A stretch of DNA of 64,000 nucleotides from Algoriphagus aquimarinus (lineage in GTDB: Bacteria > Bacteroidota > Bacteroidia > Cytophagales > Cyclobacteriaceae), in NCBI RefSeq assembly GCF_007997215.1, contig NZ_VORW01000023.1, forward strand, positions 1-64,000, written 5' to 3'. Positions 8,364 to 16,970 of this stretch are shown here, piece by piece. The position numbers and the translations under genes were made by a program. Numbering within the stretch: the stretch's first letter is position 1; each line of letters starts with the position of its first letter. Below the pieces are notes generated by a model. That model saw only the letters and a program-made list of their open reading frames with translations, ran no database searches and was not told where the DNA came from.

Positions 8364-9554
8364 CTACTTCTCAAAAAGCCCAATAGAACCACCTACCCAG
8401 TCTTTGTCCTTGTTGAATTTCACACCGATCATCTCGCCTCGACTGAGTCTCACTAGATTCCCCACCAAGGTAGGTTTCTCATCTTTCTCTGGCCAAAGAG
8501 CTAGAATTCTCACTTCTACTTTCACCTTGCCCTCAGGCGATTGGATCACAGGAGCATAGGCTACTTTCTTTTGGAGAATGTACAAATCCTTATCCTTTAC
8601 AGCTTTTACATCAGCTTTGGTCACATTGAAAATCACGCCTGATCCTGAAAAAGAAAACAAAGGCTTCAAGACATAATTCTCCAAATCCTCCGGTATCTCT
8701 TCCATCTCGCTTAGCAACTTTGTCTCAATAAAGTATTGCCCTTGCATATAGGGCAATATAAATTTGGAAATCCTCGTGTACCAGTTCGGATGTCCTGCCC
8801 ACTCCACATCCAGCTTTTCTTCAAAACTGAACTGTAGCTTCAAGTCCTTCCGAAGATCCAACTCATCAAAAATCACTCGGTTATAAATCCGCTTGATCCT
8901 CACTTTTTCTCCAGCTTCATTTCTATAAAAAAGTTGCGCCCCCTCTTTGATCACTTCCGTCACGCAGATGATTGGAATGCCTAGATCTCTATGGCAATAG
9001 TAAAAGTCAATCTTTGTATTCTGCTTCTCCGGCTCAATTTCCAATAGAACCACTTCTGAAGTATCGTTGTCATTCAGCACAACTTCCTTCAACTTAGTCA
9101 AATAGGCCTCTTCATCCATTCCCGACAGATAAGGAGTCATTTCTGAAGTAAAAGGATAGTACTTCAGAATCTTCCGAAAGAGATTGAATTGGAAATTAAA
9201 GATGGAAGGGAATCCTTGCACCTCAATGAGCTTTGGCATAATCCGCCCATTCACTTCACAAATACCGAAGTCAATCGCCATAAACTGCGTATGGGCATCT
9301 TCATTCGGTACCGCAGTATTTAGATCTATAGCTCGCTGAGTAATTGCCTTAAAATCTTGCTTTCTTACAAAAGCACACACTTCTTCGCAAGCTTCTTCCA
9401 GTTGCTTTTTCACTTCATCTGGAATGAAAAAAGGAGTTTCTGCTACTCTGAAGGTGGGTGAATAATTGAAATCCGCAGCTAAATCTTCAAGAAAAGCCTG
9501 ATATTTTTCTATTGAAAATTCAGTGTTAAACTGAGCTCTGCGGGATACTATCAT
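8364..9554 (-). CDS. ATP-grasp-like ligase, permuted motif order
   Basis: 396 residues, last gene of a five-gene minus-strand set. Near 290-306 lies YVLKPLFSFSGSGV, the lysine plus glycine-rich loop that closes over ATP in ATP-grasp enzymes. It is followed by VEVRILAL and GNLVRLSRG, which fit metal-binding and nucleotide strands. An acidic element, PKLIEVQGFPS (about 107-117), lies ahead of the loop, the order seen in circularly permuted ATP-grasp and glutathionylspermidine-synthase-like proteins. This suggests carboxylate activation as acyl phosphate followed by amide formation. No substrate can be named. Six bases from the upstream amidotransferase gene, so surely co-expressed with it. Confidence 0.65.
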   Translation of the reverse strand: MIVSRRAQFNTEFSIEKYQAFLEDLAADFNYSPTFRVAETPFFIPDEVKKQLEEACEEVCAFVRKQDFKAITQRAIDLNTAVPNEDAHTQFMAIDFGICEVNGRIMPKLIEVQGFPSIFNFQFNLFRKILKYYPFTSEMTPYLSGMDEEAYLTKLKEVVLNDNDTSEVVLLEIEPEKQNTKIDFYYCHRDLGIPIICVTEVIKEGAQLFYRNEAGEKVRIKRIYNRVIFDELDLRKDLKLQFSFEEKLDVEWAGHPNWYTRISKFILPYMQGQYFIETKLLSEMEEIPEDLENYVLKPLFSFSGSGVIFNVTKADVKAVKDKDLYILQKKVAYAPVIQSPEGKVKVEVRILALWPEKDEKPTLVGNLVRLSRGEMIGVKFNKDKDWVGGSIGLFEK

Positions 9555-9560
9555 AAAGGA

Positions 9561-10391
9561 TTAAATTAAAGTAAGCGATTTCGAAGCTTTGGCTTTCTGA
9601 ATGGATTGCTCAAGAAAATTTGGAATCAGCGTTTCATTCGTTTTATAGATTTTGTCTTCATCTATCAAATGCTCAAGCATCTTTCTAAACTTTATTTTTC
9701 CCTTGACCGCTATGATTTTCTCTTTGACCTCCGCTTTTTTCAAATGTGCTAAAAAGCTTACGGGGTCAGCTTCAGGATGAAATTGAGTCCCCACTATTTC
9801 ATCTGTAAACCGAATGGCCATGATTGCACGCTCGTATTCCACATGATCCCTGATCTTTTCCAATGCGATGATTTTTGCTCCCAGCACCTTAAATTTCTTC
9901 ATATCCGGCTGAATCACCTGATAGTCTCTAGAATCAATTGCCCAGAAAGGGTTGTCTAGGTTTTGCAACAAAGCATCCTTTTGTCCTTCTGCAGTCTTGT
10001 GAACAGACATCACTCCGAAAGAAGTGGATTTGCGCTTGGTGAGTGTACCAAGGCCAAAATGCCTGCACGCCATTTGGAATGAATGACAAATTAATAGAAT
10101 GTGTTTTTTATGATTATGGTTTTGATTCCAAATCCATATCTGATCTAGAAAATCATAATATTTCAAATCCCAATTTCCATCACCTTCCTCAGGACTGCCT
10201 GGACCACCAGTCGAGATAAACATATCATAGTCCCGAATCTCAGGAATCTCTGCCTTACCTCTTACATCAAATATTTTATAAGTCAACTGACCTTCAAATC
10301 TGGCTACGATATCCTTGATACAACGCATCCCCTGATTGGGCTCGCCATCGTACATATCTAATATAGCCAAGTTCAATTTCCTCTTTCCCAC
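9561..10391 (-). CDS. Class I glutamine amidotransferase domain protein
   Basis: 276 residues with a class I (triad) amidotransferase fold. MFISTGGPGSPEEGDG gives the oxyanion strand near 58-73, LLICHSFQMACRHFGLG the nucleophile cysteine (about 102), and GTQFHPEADP the His/Glu pair (about 202-209). All triad residues are present. About 60 residues after the domain form a C-terminal helical tail. There is no fused synthetase domain, so it either feeds ammonia to the neighbouring ligases or, like gamma-glutamyl hydrolases of this fold, cleaves a glutamyl amide. Both readings fit a peptide/amide pathway with the adjoining ATP-grasp and YbdK-like genes. Confidence 0.82.
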   Translation of the reverse strand: MGKRKLNLAILDMYDGEPNQGMRCIKDIVARFEGQLTYKIFDVRGKAEIPEIRDYDMFISTGGPGSPEEGDGNWDLKYYDFLDQIWIWNQNHNHKKHILLICHSFQMACRHFGLGTLTKRKSTSFGVMSVHKTAEGQKDALLQNLDNPFWAIDSRDYQVIQPDMKKFKVLGAKIIALEKIRDHVEYERAIMAIRFTDEIVGTQFHPEADPVSFLAHLKKAEVKEKIIAVKGKIKFRKMLEHLIDEDKIYKTNETLIPNFLEQSIQKAKASKSLTLI

Positions 10392-10606
10392 GTTGCCTGT
10401 TTGGTTTATTTAGCCCGCAAAGGTAATCAAAGCACTTAAACCTGAAGTATACATTAGAAAATCTACTACGGTCTCAACCCGCTTTAAAATCAGACGTATT
10501 ACTTCACTTTTCGAACCCACCGTAGCGGAGCTACGCCGCGATCTCCAAAGTGACTGATTTTCTTGCAGTTTGAGACCTCGATACGAATCCTAATGCATAA
10601 TCCAGG

Positions 10607-11725
10607 TTAAATCCCCTCTGTAAACTTTGAAGTGATCATATCTACGACTTTTTTCAGATCCTGTGTCTTTTCAAATACTGCCAATTGCTGATCTGCACCA
10701 GTGCCATTTTTTAATATTTGATGCACATACTCAATTTCTTCTCTACTACCCAGTTCATCTACTACGTCATCTACAAAATCCAGAAGTTCCATAATCAACT
10801 CATAGGTAGGCACCTCTATTTTCCTACCAAAATCAATCAATTTACCCTCAATACCATTCCTCGCAGCACGGAATTTATTTTCACGAATTAAGGCAATTCT
10901 GTAGATATTAAAACTGGTATTGCTCAGCAGAAGTCTATACAGCTTGGCAACAACGGCTTGGATCAAAGCCACTATGCAATTCGTCTCATTCACAGTGAGA
11001 CACATATCGCAAATACGAAATTCTATTGTGCTGAAAAATGGGTGAATTCTAAGATCCCACCATATTTTCTTAGGGTTATCAATACAATTGGTTTTCACCA
11101 AGGTCTCCAGATAATTATCATAGGACTGAACAGAATCAAAATACTCAGGCAATCCAGTTCGCGGAAATTTGGCAAAAATCTTAGCTCTAAACGCTTTAAA
11201 ACCTGTATTTCTACCTTCCCAAAATGGTGAGTTGGTGGTCAAAGCATAAATATGAGGTAGAAAATAGCAGGCTTGATTCATCAGCTGGAGAGCCACTTCC
11301 CTATTATCAATTCCCACATGCACATGGAGCCCGAAAATCAGATTCGATCTGGCAATGTCTTTTAATTCATCTACAATAGTATGGTATCTGGGATCGTCTG
11401 TGATTTCCTGATCTTGCCATCGTGCAAATGGATGTGTACTGGCTGCTCCTACCAATAAACCCTGATTTGCGGCCAACTCCGAGATTTTATTCCTGAGATA
11501 GGCTACTTCTTTACGCGTCTCTGACACATTTTCGCAGACATTAGTACCCACTTCCACTACTGATTGATGCATTTCAGCTTTCACCTGTTCCTTCAGTGTG
11601 ATTTTCCCACCCTCCACTATTTTAGACATGTGCGAGCGTAGATCCCTGGTTTCAGGATCTATAATCTGATATTCTTCTTCTACTCCTAAGGTAAATCTGG
11701 GAAGTTTTTTGAGGGATGAGGCCAT
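10607..11725 (-). CDS. YbdK-type carboxylate-amine ligase (GCS2 family)
   Basis: 372 residues, full length for the glutamate-cysteine-ligase-2 family of which E. coli YbdK is the weakly active prototype. Visible: FTLGVEEEYQIIDPET (metal/ATP-binding glutamates, about 11-26), EMHQSVVEVGTNVCEN, the HVHVGIDNREVAL signature in the middle, and IHPFFSTIEFRICDMCLTV, the conserved arginine strand. It should use ATP to join an amino acid side-chain or alpha carboxylate to an amine. The true substrates are unknown in this clade. 23 bases downstream of the ATP-grasp gene, and 215 bases separate it from the amidotransferase gene, so a second promoter may lie there. Confidence 0.9.
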   Translation of the reverse strand: MASSLKKLPRFTLGVEEEYQIIDPETRDLRSHMSKIVEGGKITLKEQVKAEMHQSVVEVGTNVCENVSETRKEVAYLRNKISELAANQGLLVGAASTHPFARWQDQEITDDPRYHTIVDELKDIARSNLIFGLHVHVGIDNREVALQLMNQACYFLPHIYALTTNSPFWEGRNTGFKAFRAKIFAKFPRTGLPEYFDSVQSYDNYLETLVKTNCIDNPKKIWWDLRIHPFFSTIEFRICDMCLTVNETNCIVALIQAVVAKLYRLLLSNTSFNIYRIALIRENKFRAARNGIEGKLIDFGRKIEVPTYELIMELLDFVDDVVDELGSREEIEYVHQILKNGTGADQQLAVFEKTQDLKKVVDMITSKFTEGI

Positions 11726-11748
11726 GGTTATTTGTTAAGCTAAAAATT

Positions 11749-12705
11749 CTAAAATCTCTTGGTACTGCTTACAGCATCTCTCATAAATGTACCCCAGGTT
11801 AGATTCATTTTCCCAGGTTTCTGAGCTTTAGCATAGCTAATCGCCATTTTCGCAGCTTCCTCCACTACCCATTCAAAATTCTCTTGGCCTACCGAATTCA
11901 CATCCGCATCTGGAGCAGGATTCCCAAAATCAATCGCATAAGGAATGCCATCCTTCACCGCAAACTCCACTGTATTGAAATCATATCCAAGTCCATGGCA
12001 AAGGCGAAGGGTATAATCTTTAACCGTAGCCAATAACTTCTTAGACGTAGGTGGCCCATCTACCACATAGCGCAAATGATGGGGATTTCGTGGTTCGTAA
12101 GGCATGATTTTCACTGCTTTGCCTCCTAGACAATACACCCTGAAATACTCTTCAAACACGATTTCTTCTTGAAGCATCATTACAAGCTGTCCAGTCTCAG
12201 GATGCGTTCTGAAAAATTCTGCTTTATCCTCAAGGCGATAAACGTTCTTCCAACCACCACCGGCGTAAGGCTTCATATAAGCTGGAAACCCTACGTAGTC
12301 GAATATACCTTCCCAATCCAAAGGGGCTACAAGGTTCCTAAATGATTTGCTCGTAGTATCGTCAGGATGCTTCGCTGAAGGCAAAATAACTGTTTTGGGA
12401 AGTGGAACTCCCAATTGATCTGCAAGCGCATTGTTAAAAAATTTATCATCAGCACTCCACCAAAATGGATTATTGATAACCGCAGTCCCAGTCAAAGCTG
12501 CATTTTTCAAATACGCTCTATAGAAAGGCACATCTTGAGAAATCCTGTCTATAATAACGGCATATTCTGACAGGTGATTTTGAATCACTTTGTCAATTTG
12601 TACCGCCTCAGCAATGATTCCTTTCTCTGCTTTTTGATTTACCCGGTCAATAAATGCCTGAGGAAAAGTGTCCTCCATACCGAAAAGTATTCCTATTTTT
12701 TTCAT
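11749..12705 (-). CDS. ATP-grasp ligase
   Basis: 318 residues, D-Ala-D-Ala-ligase/RimK-like fold. N-terminal Rossmann-like start KKIGILFGMEDTF; YVGFPAYMKPYAGGGWKNVYR supplies the ATP lysine and glycine-rich loop (about 136-156); MMLQEEIVFEEYFRVYCLGG the adenine hinge and metal strand; NTVEFAVKDGIPYAIDFGNPAPD the magnesium-binding end (canonical E-x-N appears as D-x-G-N). Likely ligates a carboxylate to an amino acid or amine. Translationally close to the YbdK-like gene (23 bases). Together they give the cluster two clear amide-forming enzymes plus the permuted one at its end. Confidence 0.85.
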   Translation of the reverse strand: MKKIGILFGMEDTFPQAFIDRVNQKAEKGIIAEAVQIDKVIQNHLSEYAVIIDRISQDVPFYRAYLKNAALTGTAVINNPFWWSADDKFFNNALADQLGVPLPKTVILPSAKHPDDTTSKSFRNLVAPLDWEGIFDYVGFPAYMKPYAGGGWKNVYRLEDKAEFFRTHPETGQLVMMLQEEIVFEEYFRVYCLGGKAVKIMPYEPRNPHHLRYVVDGPPTSKKLLATVKDYTLRLCHGLGYDFNTVEFAVKDGIPYAIDFGNPAPDADVNSVGQENFEWVVEEAAKMAISYAKAQKPGKMNLTWGTFMRDAVSSTKRF

Positions 12706-12847
12706 ATGATTATATTTTTTTTTGAATGGCCATATGCCCGCCCATCAGACGCCAGTCGGACGGAGAATCTCGCACATCTTTTAATCATTTCAATGTGTGA
12801 TTTTATAACCATGCTCGATTTCATATCTAAATGGATAATAAGTTGAC

Positions 12848-13561
12848 CTAGTTAAACTTGATTCTGCTGAGGTAGTGAGGGAACATTTCCTTCCATACCT
12901 CCCAATCATGCGCTCGATTTTGACGAACATCAAACCAATGAGCTATATTTTTTGCTTTAAGAGTTTCATGGAGTTTGATATTGGCATCGTAGCAGATATC
13001 CCAATTAGAGGTTCCCAAGACTATATCCATCTTCCATAGTTCTTGGTCATTTAAATTAGGAAGGTATTCGAGTGGATTATTGTAAAAGATGTCATCATGT
13101 TGATATCCATCCATGAAGCTCCGAATATCAAATGCACCCGACATGCTAAATAGGTGGCTAACATAGCCAGGATGCCTAAAAGCAAAATTTGCAGCATGAT
13201 AACCACCGAAACTGCACCCTGCCATTACAACTTTACCAACAGGAGTATTCAGGCGAATACGTTCCACTACCTCATGACAAATCATTTTGTCATAAGCTAC
13301 GTGATGCTGAATTCTCTGATGAGGATGAATACTTTTATTGTAAAAACTATCGGCATCATTACTTATGGGACAATAGATTTTTAACAAACCCTGCTCGATA
13401 TACCATTGGGCAGATTTCACTAGACCCATATCGCGATTTTCGTGAAAGGACCCTTTCGAAGTGGGGAAAATCACTACCGGGTATCCCGCATGTCCAAACA
13501 CCAACATTTCCACGTCCCGTTGCAGGTTAGGAGAAAACCATTTTAAATACTCTTCTTTCAT
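12848..13561 (-). CDS. Compact alpha/beta-hydrolase esterase (COG4947-like)
   Basis: 237 residues, no signal peptide, so cytosolic. Nucleophile elbow AGCSFGGYHA (Ser about 119); a probable acid in GTSNWDICYDAN and the catalytic His in RAHDWEVWKEMFP at the C-terminus complete the triad. The N-terminus (WFSPNLQRDVEMLVFGHAGYPVVIFPTSKG) is characteristic of this esterase group. First gene of the set, 142 bases before the ATP-grasp gene. In ligase clusters such enzymes may hydrolyse or transfer an activated product; that is inference. A promoter is expected between 13562 and 13679, but none was recognised. Confidence 0.85.
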   Translation of the reverse strand: MKEEYLKWFSPNLQRDVEMLVFGHAGYPVVIFPTSKGSFHENRDMGLVKSAQWYIEQGLLKIYCPISNDADSFYNKSIHPHQRIQHHVAYDKMICHEVVERIRLNTPVGKVVMAGCSFGGYHAANFAFRHPGYVSHLFSMSGAFDIRSFMDGYQHDDIFYNNPLEYLPNLNDQELWKMDIVLGTSNWDICYDANIKLHETLKAKNIAHWFDVRQNRAHDWEVWKEMFPHYLSRIKFN

Positions 13562-13679
13562 AGATAAAATTTCAACTAACAGTGAAAAATCAGAGGTTTT
13601 CTCTCACTTTCAAATACTAGTCAAAATTTCCTAAAAAGAAAAGTAACTGAGGTTAGCTTATTAATAAAAAATTAAGCTG

Positions 13680-14192
13680 CTACCTATTTAAATTCAGATC
13701 TGGCTGATTTTTAAGAACATAATTTCTAATCAAATAGGAAATAAAACTTACGGAAAAAAAACCTACTACAAGCCATTTAGATGTGGTGAAAAAAGAAGCA
13801 ATAAATCCTAAAACCTGATTTTCTACAGGGAATTTGATCAATAGAATAGTCACCATCAGATTTTCACACAAGTCTAAAATAAAAACTAAGAATGGGAAAA
13901 TTGCCAGAGCTTTGCTTTTCATGAACCGGACCATGAAAGCACTAAAGAGTAATAGGTATACTACCATGTAAGCTGTATCTAAAGCCCAAATCACAATCAG
14001 GTAATTCTCTCTGACTTTTGGACCCATACTTTTTAAAGAATCATAAGCTTCATTAGCTGAATAAGCAAAGCGTACGTCCAGAGCTAAATCTCTGGGCATA
14101 AAGTAGTTGAGAAGAAGATTAAACAGAATAAATAAGACAAGTAAGACAAGTAAACTTGAAGACTTACTTAGTTTTCTAAAAATTTCTTTCAT
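13680..14192 (-). CDS. Four-helix membrane protein, unknown function
   Basis: 170 residues with four hydrophobic segments (roughly 13-31, 65-88, 95-118 and 128-153) and a periplasm-like loop after the first helix. No catalytic motif. It lies between the ligase cluster and the carbonic-anhydrase-like gene, on the same strand but with about 90-120-base gaps on each side, so its link to either is uncertain. Similar small predicted membrane proteins are annotated as hypothetical in the phylum. Confidence 0.65.
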   Translation of the reverse strand: MKEIFRKLSKSSSLLVLLVLFILFNLLLNYFMPRDLALDVRFAYSANEAYDSLKSMGPKVRENYLIVIWALDTAYMVVYLLLFSAFMVRFMKSKALAIFPFLVFILDLCENLMVTILLIKFPVENQVLGFIASFFTTSKWLVVGFFSVSFISYLIRNYVLKNQPDLNLNR

Positions 14193-14285
14193 AAAAAAAA
14201 TCTAATAAAAATGAATTATGATCAATTTAGTTGATTTTCGTCAAAAATTAACAGCAGACCGTTTTTCTGAACGTAGAAACTAGGA

Positions 14286-14798
14286 TCAGGTTGTATACCA
14301 ACTCGCATACATAGGATAGTTTCTGGCGGTTCTTGAGATTACTTCATCCATTTCCGCACCTGTGTCCTTCACTTTTCTGGCTGGAATACCTGCATAAATT
14401 GAATTTGGTTCTACCACTGTGTTTGCCAATACTACAGCGCCAGCGGCGATGACAGCTCCAGAATGAACCACCGCTCCATCCATCACTATTGCCCCCATTC
14501 CTACTAATACTCGATCATGAATTGTACAGCCATGAACTATTGCATTATGTGCAATTGAAACTTCATTACCTATATAAGTGCCAGCTTTCTGATAGGAACA
14601 ATGGATCACAGCACCATCTTGGATATTGGAATTGTTGCCAATTCGAATTTCATGAACATCTCCACGAATTACAGCATTGAACCAAACTGTGCAATTGTCT
14701 CCCATAATCACATCACCTACAATCGTAGCGTTTGGTGCTAACCAACAACTCGTCCCAAAGGTGGGAGTTTTATTATTCACATCAAGTAACAGTGCCAT
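14286..14798 (-). CDS. Gamma-carbonic-anhydrase-like hexapeptide-repeat protein
   Basis: 170 residues of left-handed beta-helix repeats (NATIVGDVIMGDNCTVW, VIRGDVHEIRIGNNSNIQDG). The metal-site histidines of the gamma-CA family are visible in AVIHCSYQ and in the IAHNAIVHGC segment. The conserved C-terminal YAGIPARKVK and a final helix are present. Whether it is an active carbonic anhydrase is not certain; many such proteins (YrdA/PaaY-like) are weak. The ATG at 14798 (MALLLDV) is chosen over 14831 because it gives the family length and N-terminus. Confidence 0.9.
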   Translation of the reverse strand: MALLLDVNNKTPTFGTSCWLAPNATIVGDVIMGDNCTVWFNAVIRGDVHEIRIGNNSNIQDGAVIHCSYQKAGTYIGNEVSIAHNAIVHGCTIHDRVLVGMGAIVMDGAVVHSGAVIAAGAVVLANTVVEPNSIYAGIPARKVKDTGAEMDEVISRTARNYPMYASWYTT

Positions 14799-14860
14799 TT
14801 TTCGGAAGACAAATTTCAGTTCATTAATCACTATCTAAAAAACAAAGTTTCACTTTTTCT

Positions 14861-14890
14861 TTTGAGTAATGAACTTTTTGGCAAACTTTG
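14861..14890 (+). promoter_or_regulatory. Possible Bacteroidota sigma-A promoter of the YceI gene
   Basis: TTTG at 14861-14864 and AAACTTTG at 14883-14890, 18 bases apart, resemble the phylum's -33 TTTG and -7 TAnnTTTG consensus (7 of 8 in the -7 box). It is about 45 bases ahead of the chosen ATG at 14936. Confidence 0.4.
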
Positions 14891-14935
14891 AGTTTACATG
14901 TATATACACACAAATTTGAAAACCAACTCAGAACA

Positions 14936-15658
14936 ATGAAAACTATCAAACCAACAGGCCTAATTCTAGCAGCCACATTGATGGCGTTTGCATGTAGCAA
15001 ACCAGCCGAAACTGTAGAAGCAACTGATGCTCAAGAAGTAGCATCTTCCGAAGGAACTACATTGACTTTGAATCCAGCAGCATCAAAAATTGCTTGGATG
15101 GGTTACAAACCTACTGGTCAGCATAATGGCATAATTCCTGCTACCACGGGTACTGTCGTAGTAAACGGCACAGAAGTGACCGGCGGATCATTCACATTTG
15201 ACATCACTGCACTTGAAATCCACGATATGGAAGCCGGTACAGAGATGCATGGCAAAATGAGCACACACTTGCTATCAGATGATTTCTTCGATGCAGCTAA
15301 TCACCCAACTGCAACTTTCGAAATCACTTCAGTTGAGCCATTTAAAGCTGAAGACGTAGTTACAGACGAAGAGCAATTTGCTTCTGACAACACGCCTAAA
15401 TCTAACAGCGAACTTTCTCCTGAAGCTCCTAATTACTGGGTAAGCGGAAACTTGACTATGAGAGGAACCACTAAAAACATCACGTTCCCTGCTACAATCA
15501 ATGTAGGCGATGGAACTGTAACTGCTAAAGCTGGTTTCAACATCGATAGAACTGATTGGGGACTTGCTTATGGAGACGAAGCTACTGTAGCTGACAAAGC
15601 AAAAGACAAATTCGTTTACAACAATGTAGGATTAGTATTGGACGTCAAAGCTAATTAA
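14936..15658 (+). CDS. YceI family lipoprotein
   Basis: 240-residue exported lipid-binding protein. A lipoprotein signal (LILAATLMAFAC, Cys about 19) is followed by a short acidic linker and a YceI lipocalin-like barrel. The barrel is marked by SKIAWMGYKPTGQHNG, GGSFTFDITALEI, HLLSDDFFDAANHPTATFEI, NLTMRGTTKNITFPA and FNIDRTDWGLAYG. The barrel is thought to bind isoprenoid lipids in other members. It carries an acidic insertion (VVTDEEQFASDNTP) near residue 145. The ATG at 14936 is chosen because it opens directly on the signal sequence; 14888 would add an unrelated leader. Confidence 0.92.
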   Translation: MKTIKPTGLILAATLMAFACSKPAETVEATDAQEVASSEGTTLTLNPAASKIAWMGYKPTGQHNGIIPATTGTVVVNGTEVTGGSFTFDITALEIHDMEAGTEMHGKMSTHLLSDDFFDAANHPTATFEITSVEPFKAEDVVTDEEQFASDNTPKSNSELSPEAPNYWVSGNLTMRGTTKNITFPATINVGDGTVTAKAGFNIDRTDWGLAYGDEATVADKAKDKFVYNNVGLVLDVKAN

Positions 15659-15678
15659 TTCATAACAAACTCATTTGA

Positions 15679-15710
15679 AAGAGGAATTCTAACAGGATTC
15701 CTCTTTTTTT
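15679..15710 (+). terminator. Terminator after the YceI gene
   Basis: AGAGGAAT at 15680-15687 pairs with ATTCCTCT at 15697-15704 and is followed by a run of T. It ends ten bases before the pabB ATG, so pabB must be read from readthrough or from a promoter inside this short gap. Confidence 0.85.
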
Positions 15711-15719
15711 GTGCTACCA

Positions 15720-16970
15720 ATGCAAAGCACCTCCTTCATCTACCCCATCCCAGATCCCTCATGGATCGAAAAACTTTGCAGATGGGCAGACGTGCACTTT
15801 GACTTTTTTGCCTTTACAAACGGGAATGGACAGCACTATCCAGAAGAACCTTTTGCTACACGGTTCTTTGCGGGAAATATTCAATTATCTAAGACAGATG
15901 TCTGGAGTGTATCTACCAACTTTAAAAAAGTCGGAATCATCGGATACGACTTTAAAAATCGACTAGAAAAGCTCAAAAGTGAGAACAAACCATTTTTCGA
16001 GCTGCCTGAGATCTGTTTCTTCCAACCCTCTTTTTCTTTAGCGTTTGACGGGGAAAACATCTGTTCTGAAAATGAATTGTCTGATGATTTCTGGAAAGAA
16101 ATAGATAGAACCAACCTTCCAATCTCAACAAACACAGCCTGTCTTGTCAAGCCAAAAATCTCTAAGGAGAAATACCTGAAAACGGTAAAAAAAATTCAGG
16201 ATCACATCATTGAAGGCAATACCTATGAGAGCAATTTTTGCCAAGCTTATTCCGGATCATTTGAAACTTGGGATCCCATTGCAGCTTATTTCAAGTTGAA
16301 CGAGCTTTCTCCCATGCCCCTTTCATTCCTTTTCAAAGCTAAGTCTCAGTGGATAGTTTCAGCATCTCCAGAACGCTACTTGAAAAGAGCAGGTACCAAA
16401 ATCATCGCGCAACCTATCAAAGGAACTATCAAACGCGGGAAATCTACCCTTGAAGATGAGAGTAACAGAAAAACACTGGCCAATAGTGAAAAGGAACAAG
16501 CCGAAAATCTAATGATCACCGATCTGATGCGGAATGATCTTTCGAAGGTTTCAAAAACAGGATCAGTGAAAGTCAAAGAATTATTCGGCATTTATCCTCT
16601 GCCTAGAGTATTTCAGATGATCAGCACAATAGTTTCTGAGCTGAAAGAAGATGTAAGCTTCTCTGATATCATCCAAGCCTCATTCCCAATGGGAAGTATG
16701 ACTGGAGCTCCAAAGATCCGTACCATGGAAATCATCGAGGAACTAGAGAGCTTTAAGAGAGGTTGGTTTTCTGGAGCTTTTGGGGTGATTGAAGAGAATG
16801 GAGATTTTGATTTCTCAGTCATCATTCGTAGCATAATAGCTGATCTGGAAGTGAAAAAACTCTACTTTGGAGTGGGCAGTGCTATCACTTACGATGCAAA
16901 TGCCGCTCAGGAATATGAGGAATGCAATCTCAAAGCCCAGGCAATCCTAGAAATACTCGGTGGGAAATGA
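15720..16970 (+). CDS. pabB: Chorismate-binding enzyme, probable aminodeoxychorismate synthase component I
   Basis: 416 residues of the TrpE/PabB family, which aminate chorismate. Signature segments: SASPERYLKRAGTKIIAQPI followed by KGTIKRG, ITDLMRNDLSKVS, the active-site FPMGSMTGAPKIRTMEIIEE, and GWFSGAFGVI plus FDFSVIIRS. Length and the lack of a long N-terminal domain fit PabB (folate pathway) better than TrpE, which is usually larger and in a trp operon. ATG at 15720 is used; a GTG at 15711 overlaps the terminator. The stop overlaps the start of dinB by 11 bases. Confidence 0.85.
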   Translation: MQSTSFIYPIPDPSWIEKLCRWADVHFDFFAFTNGNGQHYPEEPFATRFFAGNIQLSKTDVWSVSTNFKKVGIIGYDFKNRLEKLKSENKPFFELPEICFFQPSFSLAFDGENICSENELSDDFWKEIDRTNLPISTNTACLVKPKISKEKYLKTVKKIQDHIIEGNTYESNFCQAYSGSFETWDPIAAYFKLNELSPMPLSFLFKAKSQWIVSASPERYLKRAGTKIIAQPIKGTIKRGKSTLEDESNRKTLANSEKEQAENLMITDLMRNDLSKVSKTGSVKVKELFGIYPLPRVFQMISTIVSELKEDVSFSDIIQASFPMGSMTGAPKIRTMEIIEELESFKRGWFSGAFGVIEENGDFDFSVIIRSIIADLEVKKLYFGVGSAITYDANAAQEYEECNLKAQAILEILGGK

